Below are positions 16,751 through 21,641 of a stretch of 21,641 nt of DNA, one piece after another. The notes below the pieces were generated by a model, which was given only the letters and a program-made list of their open reading frames with translations, was not told the DNA's origin and did not search any database. The DNA lies in contig CAKSDF010000018.1 in assembly GCA_934444695.1 (NCBI GenBank), positions 1 to 21,641 of the forward strand. The letters run 5' to 3'. This DNA comes from an uncultured Eubacteriales bacterium. Its GTDB lineage: Bacteria; Bacillota; Clostridia; Oscillospirales; Acutalibacteraceae. Numbering within the stretch: the first letter of the stretch is position 1; each line of letters starts with the position of its first letter. A program made the translations under genes and the position numbers.

Positions 16751-16783
16751 AAAAATGCCCGGCCGTTTTGGTCGGGCATTTTT
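16751..16783. terminator. bidirectional terminator shared by convergent genes
   Basis: AAAAATGCCCGGCC (16751-16764) pairs with GGTCGGGCATTTTT (16770-16783), with one G-T pair and the loop GTTTT. T tracts follow on both strands. It ends the GxGYxYP transcript on the + strand and can end the luxS transcript on the - strand. Confidence 0.9.
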
Positions 16784-16825
16784 CAGTTTAAATAATCTGT
16801 CAAGAAGGGAATAAACCGTTCTGTT

Positions 16826-16859
16826 TTTGCAAAGCGGAGCAAAAGAACGCTTTTGCAAA
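16826..16859 (-). other. hairpin in the luxS 3' region
   Basis: TTTGCAAAGCG (16826-16836) pairs with CGCTTTTGCAAA (16848-16859) with one bulged base and an 11-base loop. On the - strand it lies 27 bases behind the luxS stop codon. It lacks a following T run, so it is more likely a 3' stabilising hairpin than a terminator. Confidence 0.5.
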
Positions 16860-16885
16860 TATCAATGTTCAATGGTTTTACAAAA

Positions 16886-17347
16886 TCAATATTCAAAAGA
16901 CTTATACTTTTCAAGGTCGGCAAGATATTTTTTTGCATAATACTGCGCCATGGGAAGGTCGTGATAGAGATAGTTGCCGCATTCCGCTTCGGCCGCACCG
17001 GGGATTTCTCCGTTAAATTCGGCGGTAAATTCAAAGGCTGATTTTACAAGAGACAAAACATCCGTCGAGCAAAGATTTCCGAACATAACAAGATAAAATC
17101 CCGTTCGGCAGCCCATTGGTCCGAAATACACGATATCCTCCTTACGGTCGGAATTGCGAAGATATGTGGCGCAAAGGTGCTCGATGGTGTGCATGGCGCC
17201 GCCGTCAAGAGCAGGCTCCCGATTGGGATGGGTAAATCTTAAATCAAAGGTGGTTATTGTCAGGCCGTCCTTAGTGTCCTTTCGGGAAACATAAAGTCCC
17301 GGCAGAAGATTTCTGTGGTCGACCTGAAAGCTTTCTATTTTGTTCAT
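16886..17347 (-). CDS. luxS: S-ribosylhomocysteine lyase LuxS
   Basis: LuxS splits S-ribosylhomocysteine into homocysteine and DPD, the precursor of autoinducer-2, in the cytoplasmic methyl-recycling pathway. The 153-residue length is normal. The metal site is intact: H53 and H57 in the HTIEH motif and C123 in AECGNY. The catalytic cysteine is C80 in GPMGCRTGFYL. On the - strand AAAGGA (17362 to 17357) precedes the ATG at 17347. It is transcribed divergently from spoIIID and converges on the carbohydrate locus. No pfs or metabolic partner gene is adjacent, so its place here is not part of a visible methyl-cycle operon. The identification is secure. Confidence 0.96.
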   Translation of the reverse strand: MNKIESFQVDHRNLLPGLYVSRKDTKDGLTITTFDLRFTHPNREPALDGGAMHTIEHLCATYLRNSDRKEDIVYFGPMGCRTGFYLVMFGNLCSTDVLSLVKSAFEFTAEFNGEIPGAAEAECGNYLYHDLPMAQYYAKKYLADLEKYKSFEY

Positions 17348-17377
17348 AAATCATCATCCTTTGTGTTTTTGGTTATC

Positions 17378-17400
17378 ACGGTGCGTCTGAGAGCATCCGT
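17378..17400 (-). promoter_or_regulatory. hairpin in the luxS leader
   Basis: On either strand ACGGTGC (17378-17384) can pair with GCA plus CCGT (17393-17400) with one bulged T and an 8-base loop. It sits 31 to 53 bases before the luxS start codon on the - strand. No confident -35/-10 pair for luxS was found between here and spoIIID. No known methionine-cycle riboswitch was recognised. Confidence 0.3.
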
Positions 17401-17460
17401 TAATCCGCCACGGGTGCATCCAATCTGACGGCAGGGCAAAATTTTGTTTTTCCTTTTTTA

Positions 17461-17489
17461 GAATGTTATCGCCCGCTCCTGCATATATC
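17461..17489 (+). promoter_or_regulatory. candidate sigma-E promoter of spoIIID
   Basis: GAATGTT at 17461-17467 resembles the sigma-E -35 element. CATATATC at 17482-17489 resembles the -10 element CATACAMT, five of eight positions matching, at a spacing of 14 bases. In Bacillus spoIIID is a sigma-E gene, which supports the reading. The match is imperfect. Confidence 0.45.
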
Positions 17490-17521
17490 TTATCAAAGAC
17501 ATTTTTCAGGAGGGGACACCT

Positions 17522-17782
17522 TTGAAAGGTACTGTTGACCGAAGGACGGTTATTTTGGGAGAGTATATTGTTGAGAATAAAGCTACCGTCAGAGATGCTG
17601 CAAAAAGCTTCGGAATTTCAAAATCCACTGTACATAAAGATGTTTCACAGCGGCTTAAAACCATCGATCCGGGCCTTTATACCGAGGTTAAATCGGTGCT
17701 TGACACCAACAAGGCCCAACGGCACATTAGGGGCGGAATGGCCACCCGAGAGAAGTATTTAAAGCTACATAATTACAAATGA
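17522..17782 (+). CDS. spoIIID: sporulation transcriptional regulator SpoIIID
   Basis: SpoIIID is a small DNA-binding regulator of the mother cell, acting after sigma-E and before sigma-K. The 86-residue protein contains the helix-turn-helix TVRDAAKSFGISKSTVHKDV (residues about 22-41) and the C-terminal basic segment KAQRHIRGGMATREKYLK that also contacts DNA in this family. The start is TTG at 17522, chosen because AGGAGGGG (17508-17515) lies 6 bases upstream and no in-frame ATG or GTG fits better. It stands alone; mreB, often found next to spoIIID, does not follow. Its presence indicates a spore-forming lineage. Confidence 0.95.
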   Translation: MKGTVDRRTVILGEYIVENKATVRDAAKSFGISKSTVHKDVSQRLKTIDPGLYTEVKSVLDTNKAQRHIRGGMATREKYLKLHNYK

Positions 17783-18068
17783 AAATAATGTGTTTGCTTA
17801 AAAATCCCACGAAACAGGCTTGCTGCGCATAAAGTCTTTGAAACGACGGCAGATAAGTACAAAGCAAAACCTTTCTATGCCTTGGAAATTTCCCGCGCTT
17901 GCTTTTTGCAGGTACGGGATTTTGTGGGTTTGCAGCTTTTCTTTATTTTATCACAGATTTTCCAGGAAAGCAATTGATGAACGGAAAAATATCGAATGTG
18001 CTTAATTTGATCGAGGCTTTGATTTATTTTCTAAATGCAATGCCGATGATGGTAGGTTTTTGCAAAGC
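17783..18068. other. intergenic stretch without a convincing gene
   Basis: Nothing here has a ribosome binding site, a family motif or a clear terminator. A weak long-range inverted pair (AAAATCCC near 17800 and GGGATTTT near 17917) is the only structure seen. The first part may hold the spoIIID 3' end. The region may be decayed sequence. Confidence 0.4.
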
Positions 18069-18209
18069 CGCTGAGGCTGTCTCGGCTTTGCCGAGACCGG
18101 AGGGAGCGATGGGCGGAGGTCTTACCGATGAAGTAAAACTTTGTTTGAGAACGCGCTTAAAGCTTTATGGGAAGCCTCCCTCCGATCAGCTTTGCTGACA
18201 GCCTCAGCG
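18069..18209. repeat. 141-bp MITE-like or REP-like palindromic element
   Basis: CGCTGAGGCTGTC (18069-18081) and GACAGCCTCAGCG (18197-18209) are perfect 13-bp terminal inverted repeats. A second inverted pair lies inside: CGGAGGGAG (18098-18106) and CTCCCTCCG (18176-18184). Each arm also carries its own hairpin with a TTT loop: GTCTCGGC with GCCGAGAC (18079-18097), and TCAGC with GCTGA (18186-18198). The core between the arms is about 70 bases and encodes nothing evident. No target-site duplication was seen. The layout resembles non-autonomous or repetitive elements of gut Clostridia. Confidence 0.7.
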
Positions 18210-18420
18210 TCCCGCAGTCATGTGCCCGCCTTTATGCCGTCTGAATCCGATAGCTATGGTTGATTTACCCTTTCCGGCAAAAAAAAGTACGGCCGAAACC
18301 TTCAGCCTTAAAAACAAGTTTTTGCTTTTATGTTTTGCTGCACGGATGGGAGGGAAGGCCATTTGTCGGATGGATGGATTTTGTGCCGTGCAATAAATAA
18401 TACATACTGATTATAATAGC
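18210..18420. other. intergenic stretch without a convincing gene
   Basis: This holds no supported gene. TGCACGG (18339-18345) and CCGTGCA (18386-18392) form a 7-bp inverted pair around a loop containing two GGATGG units. It is the distal side of the dacF terminator and otherwise featureless. Confidence 0.4.
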
Positions 18421-18463
18421 AAAAACAACCGCAGGCAGTCGGTAAAGGGGCTGCTTGCGGTTG
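18421..18463 (-). terminator. intrinsic terminator of the carboxypeptidase gene
   Basis: CAACCGCAGGCAG (18426-18438) pairs with CTGCTTGCGGTTG (18451-18463), 13 bp with one G-T pair and a 12-base loop. On the - strand the stem is followed by five T residues (18425 to 18421). It lies about 110 bases behind the stop codon at 18575. Confidence 0.75.
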
Positions 18464-18574
18464 AAACTTTTATTTGCATTTTGTGTTTTGTGTTTTGAAA
18501 TTCCGGTTTGTGATGTAGGAATGAGTTTCAGGCAACTTTGCCGCATAAACAACCGGGGGGAGGGTACAGGCCGG

Positions 18575-19897
18575 CTATCTTTTTCTCATTTTGGAATTAT
18601 ACAAGCGGCGGCGTCTGCGGGTGTCGTATACGCTGAAGGCAACGAGCGATGCAATTACCAAAACCACGATTATAACCAAAACGATAAATATGGTAGAGGT
18701 GAAGATGGTTTTAAGCGCGTTTAAAAAAGAAAGCCAGGCGCTGCGGTCGCAGGCTTCCGATGCCACAAGATCCACTCTGCCGATTTCTTCACCGGCGCAA
18801 AGTATCGAGGCATATCCAAGGGTTTGTCCCTGATCAACCGGCGCTTCTATCTCGGTGCTGTCGAGATGCGGTTCTATAATTATCGAATCCTTTGACCCGC
18901 TTGGGATCATTGCATAAACATCGTCTTTTGGCAGGGCTAAAACGTGGTCGGTGGATTTTGCAAACTTGACATTGACCTCGGCCACAGGTGTGGTTTTGGT
19001 GACGGTGCAGGCGTAGGAAAGATCGGTAAAGGCCCAGCGAAGCAGTGCGTCGGTGTCGTCAAATTCATAGTGGTGTTCGTTGCCGTTTTCGTCCTTTGTC
19101 TTACAGCCCATAACAACGCCGATGTATTCGGTCTCGTCCTTTTTGGCATAGGACACAAGACATCTTCCTGCCTTTTCGGTGTATCCGGTTTTAAGTCCTT
19201 TTACCCGACGATAATAGTAAGGAGAGGTAACCTCCATCATATAGTTGGTGGTATATATCTTTCTTAAATCGCTCATATTTGTGGCAGGGATCTCGTGGTA
19301 TGTCTGGGAGCATATTTCGGCAATGAGAGGGTTTTTAAGAGCTTCTTTTCCTAGGGTAACAAGGTCCCTTGCCGTTGTGTAAAGTCCCTCCTGAGCGAGG
19401 CCGTGGGCATTGGAATAGTGTGTTCCGGTCATTCCGAGAGCCTCGGCCTTTTCGTTCATAAGTTCGACGAATTTTTCGGTGCTTCCCGATACGTGAACGG
19501 CAAGGACGTTTGCCGCATCGCAGGCCGACGGAATAAGAAGAGCGTAAAGAAGCTCTCTGCTTGAGATTTGCTCTCCCGGCTTTATGTTTATGACCGATGC
19601 GCCCAGTCCCGCAAAATCGCTTTCAACGGTGGAATATGCCGTTACCGGCAGATCGAAATTTGTTATGTGCTCGGCGGCGATGAGGGCGGTCATAAGCTTG
19701 GTGGTGGAAGCGGGTTCCATTTGCTTGTCGGCGTCCTTTTCATAAACCACCGTGCCCGTTTCGAGATTGTACAGAATGGCCGACTGTGCCTCTATTTCGG
19801 TTCCTGCCGGAAGGGTGTATGCCGACGCCGGAAGGCAGAGAAAGGTCGACAGCAAAATCGAAAATATTAAAAAAAACGAAAAAGTGCATTTTTTCAT
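18575..19897 (-). CDS. dacF: D-alanyl-D-alanine carboxypeptidase, DacF type (penicillin-binding protein)
   Basis: This 440-residue enzyme removes the terminal D-alanine from peptidoglycan stem peptides on the outer face of the membrane. A signal peptide ends at ASA (residues 24-26). The serine acyl-enzyme motif is S64-T-T-K67, and the third motif is K236-T-G238. The second motif, normally SxN, reads S124-A-C126, so the asparagine is replaced. A beta-rich C-terminal domain (about 285-385) leads to a membrane anchor at about 399-423 and a basic tail (RRRRR). The - strand AAGGGAT (19910 to 19904) precedes the ATG. TATAAT boxes lie upstream at 926-921 and 947-942 of the 19 kb block, without a good -35. 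DacF versus another carboxypeptidase paralogue cannot be settled from the sequence. Confidence 0.9.
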   Translation of the reverse strand: MKKCTFSFFLIFSILLSTFLCLPASAYTLPAGTEIEAQSAILYNLETGTVVYEKDADKQMEPASTTKLMTALIAAEHITNFDLPVTAYSTVESDFAGLGASVINIKPGEQISSRELLYALLIPSACDAANVLAVHVSGSTEKFVELMNEKAEALGMTGTHYSNAHGLAQEGLYTTARDLVTLGKEALKNPLIAEICSQTYHEIPATNMSDLRKIYTTNYMMEVTSPYYYRRVKGLKTGYTEKAGRCLVSYAKKDETEYIGVVMGCKTKDENGNEHHYEFDDTDALLRWAFTDLSYACTVTKTTPVAEVNVKFAKSTDHVLALPKDDVYAMIPSGSKDSIIIEPHLDSTEIEAPVDQGQTLGYASILCAGEEIGRVDLVASEACDRSAWLSFLNALKTIFTSTIFIVLVIIVVLVIASLVAFSVYDTRRRRRLYNSKMRKR

Positions 19898-19999
19898 AGC
19901 AATATCCCTTTGAATGTGTTATTATAATGTATATCAAAACAATTATAACAGATTTGCGCTTTAAATAAAAGATTTTTTTGAAATTTTGCAGGTGATTTT

Positions 20000-20689
20000 A
20001 TGATATATGTAACCGGAGATATGCACGGCGAGGAAGAACGCCTGTATTCCCGCAGTATGAAAAAGCTCAGCGAGGGCGATACACTTATCGTTTGCGGCGA
20101 TTTCGGATTTGTGTGGGACGGATCGGCAAAGGAAAAAAAGATTTTGGAATATCTGGGTAGTCGGAAATATAATGTGTGTTTCATCGACGGAACCCACGAA
20201 AATTTCGACCTGCTTGAAAAATGCCGAATGACCGTGTGGAACGGCGGAAAGGTGCATCGCGTTTCAGGAAACCTCTTTCATATGATGAGAGGGCAGATAT
20301 TCACCATCGAGGGCTATCGTATATTCACCTTCGGAGGCGGAGAAAGCACCGACCGCGAAATGCGCACCGAGCACATTTCCTGGTGGAAGGAAGAAATGCC
20401 CACCCCTGCCGAGCTTGAAGAAGGGGCAAAGGCCATTGACGAGGTCGATTGCGATGTGGATTTCATCATAACCCACGAGCCGCCATCCATTGTAAAAAGC
20501 ACAATGCTGCTCCGCGCCGGCGAAACCGACAGCGTAAACAAGCTCAACGGATACTTTGAACAGCTCAACCGCGTGTGCAAATTTAAGCACTGGTATTTCG
20601 GAAGTATGCACGAGGACCGCATCATAACCAACGTCCATACCGCCGTTTTTGAGGATGTTATACCCATCAATTCCGATATGATGCTTTAA
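20000..20689 (+). CDS. metallophosphoesterase (calcineurin-like)
   Basis: This 229-residue cytoplasmic protein has the metal-binding motif order of calcineurin-like phosphoesterases. These are GDMHG (residues 6-10), GDFGFVWD (33-40), GTHEN (64-68, threonine in place of the usual asparagine before the histidine), THEPP in the second half, and a terminal FGSMHED in place of the common GHxH. These variants are consistent across the protein and look like a subfamily signature rather than decay. The substrate is unknown. GCAGGTGAT just upstream serves as ribosome binding site. It is divergent from dacF across 102 bases. No terminator separates it from the queT leader. Confidence 0.85.
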   Translation: MIYVTGDMHGEEERLYSRSMKKLSEGDTLIVCGDFGFVWDGSAKEKKILEYLGSRKYNVCFIDGTHENFDLLEKCRMTVWNGGKVHRVSGNLFHMMRGQIFTIEGYRIFTFGGGESTDREMRTEHISWWKEEMPTPAELEEGAKAIDEVDCDVDFIITHEPPSIVKSTMLLRAGETDSVNKLNGYFEQLNRVCKFKHWYFGSMHEDRIITNVHTAVFEDVIPINSDMML

Positions 20690-20707
20690 GCGGCCGGATG
20701 TGTATAC

Positions 20708-20757
20708 AAAATATTATCATATTATCGGGGAAAATATTATTGGATAAAAAATATTAT
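20708..20757. repeat. three copies of AAAATATTAT
   Basis: The identical 10-mer occurs at 20708-20717, 20731-20740 and 20748-20757, with spacings of 23 and 17 bases. It stands between the metallophosphoesterase and the structured queT leader. It may include a -10 box (TATTAT) of the queT promoter, but no matching -35 was found. Confidence 0.5.
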
Positions 20758-20780
20758 CGGTTAAAAAAGCTGCTGTAAAA

Positions 20781-20878
20781 AAGGAGCTAAGGACGCGGTC
20801 AAAAGACTGTCTGCCCGACCGTAAGTATGTTAATACCGTCAGTTCGAAACCATCCTGACGATAAATAAAACTATGGAG
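20781..20878 (+). promoter_or_regulatory. structured queT leader, candidate preQ1 riboswitch
   Basis: Three adjacent stems are visible. CGGTC (20796-20800) pairs with GACCG (20817-20821), GTAT (20825-20828) with ATAC (20833-20836), and CGTCAG (20837-20842) with CTGACG (20855-20860). The loop of the last holds CCAT (20850-20853), which could pair with ATGG (20873-20876) and cover part of the ribosome binding site. preQ1 riboswitches are known in front of queT, and class III occurs in Ruminococcaceae. The class is inferred from context; the consensus could not be compared. Confidence 0.45.
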
Positions 20879-20886
20879 TGAAAAAA

Positions 20887-21411
20887 ATGAATAGGAATGT
20901 CAAAAAAATCGTGCTGTCAGGGCTTATCGCCGCAATGTATGTGGTGCTGACCCTGCTTCAAAACGCACTGCTTCCGGGAACGGCTTCGGCCGCCGTGCAG
21001 TTCCGCGCCAGTGAGGCTTTATGTGTGCTCGCCGTTTTTACGCCTGCGGCAATACCCGGGCTGACTGTGGGCTGCATAATCAGCAACATATTTGCGGGAC
21101 TTGGAGCGATCGATCTTGTGGTCGGTCCCCTCGCTTCCTTCCTTGCGGCTCTCGGAATGTATCTTCTGCGAAATCAAAGGGCTTTAAAGCTGCCGATTCT
21201 GTCGCTGATTTGCCCGGCGGTTTCAAACGGACTTCTGGTCGGCGCAGAAATTGCTCTTTTCTTTTCGGAAGGGGAGGCCTTTTGGTCGGTGTTTTGGATA
21301 AACGCAGGACTTGTGGCCGTGGGAGAGCTTGCGGTGCTGTTTATACTCGGAGTGTTTCTTTTCCTTGCCGTTGAAAAGAACAGCAAACTTAAAGAATACA
21401 TTACCGGATAG
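20887..21411 (+). CDS. queT: QueT-type ECF transporter substrate-specificity protein
   Basis: QueT is the membrane S component of an energy-coupling factor transporter thought to import a queuosine precursor such as preQ1. The 174-residue protein has six hydrophobic segments and the family pattern VQFRASEALCVLAVFTPAAIPGLTVGCIISN (residues about 36-66, here cited by its QFRASEAL and FTPAAIPGL parts). GxLASFLAALGMYLLR-like and SNGLLVGAEIALFF segments follow. A GTG at 20878 is in frame but overlaps the GGAG ribosome binding site (20875-20878). The ATG at 20887, 8 bases beyond it, is preferred. The shared EcfA/EcfT module must be encoded elsewhere. The leader may control translation. A strong terminator follows at 21485. 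Confidence 0.9.
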   Translation: MNRNVKKIVLSGLIAAMYVVLTLLQNALLPGTASAAVQFRASEALCVLAVFTPAAIPGLTVGCIISNIFAGLGAIDLVVGPLASFLAALGMYLLRNQRALKLPILSLICPAVSNGLLVGAEIALFFSEGEAFWSVFWINAGLVAVGELAVLFILGVFLFLAVEKNSKLKEYITG

Positions 21412-21484
21412 ACTAAAAACACAAAGTCGGTTTGCCGAGTGACAAAAAACAGGAAAGCCGCCGACACACATATAGTAAATAGTA

Positions 21485-21526
21485 AACAGGGTCTTTAAAC
21501 AAATGAAAGGCTCTGTTTTTGTTTTG
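21485..21526 (+). terminator. intrinsic terminator of queT
   Basis: AACAGGGTCTTT (21485-21496) pairs fully with AAAGGCTCTGTT (21506-21517), including two G-T pairs, around a 9-base loop. A T-rich tract TTTTTGTTTT follows. The 21412-21484 stretch before it shows no gene. Confidence 0.85.
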
Positions 21527-21590
21527 TAATCATACAAAAAAAGCAATTAAAAAATTTTTCGAAAAAAGTTAAAAAAAATGAAAAAAGGGG

Positions 21591-21619
21591 TTGACAACGG
21601 GCGGTAATTTTGGTATTAT
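21591..21619 (+). promoter_or_regulatory. strong sigma-A promoter with A-rich upstream tract
   Basis: A perfect TTGACA (21591-21596) and TATTAT (21614-21619) are separated by 17 bases. The preceding 50 bases are almost pure A/T and contain the palindrome TTTTTCGAAAAA (21555-21566), which resembles an UP element. Transcription would start near 21626 and leave the window. A stable RNA gene or another highly expressed gene is plausible downstream. Confidence 0.8.
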
Positions 21620-21641
21620 ATCGGGGCACTCAGCGAGAGGC

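Noticed and set aside
17363..17470. S-adenosylmethionine-type riboswitch in front of luxS
   Set aside because: Hairpins are present, but I could not identify the conserved core of any known class, so only a single hairpin is annotated.
17899..18198. 99-codon open frame on the + strand in the gap behind spoIIID
   Set aside because: No ribosome binding site, and it runs into the inverted-repeat element, whose sequence supplies its C-terminal end.
18069..18209. CRISPR array
   Set aside because: The repeats are inverted and nested, not regularly spaced direct repeats.
18455..18724. 89-codon open frame on the + strand overlapping the end of dacF
   Set aside because: It begins inside the dacF terminator and is antisense to the conserved C-terminal tail; no supporting signal.
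20878..20886. GTG start for queT
   Set aside because: The GTG shares its G with the GGAG ribosome binding site, so the ATG at 20887 is the workable start.

Overview
The window looks like a chromosomal segment of a spore-forming Gram-positive bacterium of the class Clostridia, most like the Oscillospiraceae/Ruminococcaceae group. The evidence is SpoIIID, LuxS, a DacF-type carboxypeptidase, lipoprotein signal peptides, a QueT-type vitamin-like transporter, strong AGGAGG ribosome binding sites, sigma-A promoters, and AT-rich spacers between GC-richer genes. No rRNA, tRNA, CRISPR array, transposase or phage gene is visible. The taxonomic placement is inferred from these families, not from a marker-gene search.

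Left part (1-982): a sigma-A promoter fires leftwards out of the window. It is followed by a short zapA gene and then a 329-base spacer that holds the promoter of the large locus.

Centre (983-16735): an 11-promoter-to-terminator style carbohydrate uptake locus, all on the + strand. In order it holds a 1005-residue solute-binding protein with N-terminal beta-sandwich modules, a permease pair, a membrane protein joining an NHL beta-propeller, a TPR-like segment and a Yip1-like membrane domain, a DUF5696-type lipoprotein with a glycosidase-like layout, a second permease pair, a second solute-binding lipoprotein and a GxGYxYP-family protein. The second binding protein has its own near-consensus promoter, a structured 5' leader and a terminator directly behind it. 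No ATP-binding subunit is present, so both permease pairs probably use an ATPase encoded elsewhere. The working model is that surface proteins bind and perhaps trim a glycan, two importers take up products, and the cytoplasmic GxGYxYP protein acts on them. The substrate cannot be read from the sequence.

Right part (16736-21641): luxS lies on the - strand and converges on the locus through a shared bidirectional terminator. Divergent from it is spoIIID, with a plausible sigma-E promoter and a TTG start. A 792-base stretch without a convincing gene follows. It contains a 141-bp element with 13-bp perfect terminal inverted repeats and the terminator of the next gene. That gene is a D-Ala-D-Ala carboxypeptidase on the - strand whose SxN motif reads SAC. 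A metallophosphoesterase and queT follow on the + strand; queT has a structured leader that may be a preQ1 riboswitch. The window ends in a strong promoter with an A-rich upstream tract that drives something beyond the right edge.

The most novel material is the combination of DUF5696 protein, NHL/Yip1 protein, two importers and two unusual binding proteins, together with the structured leader at 12885-13080.
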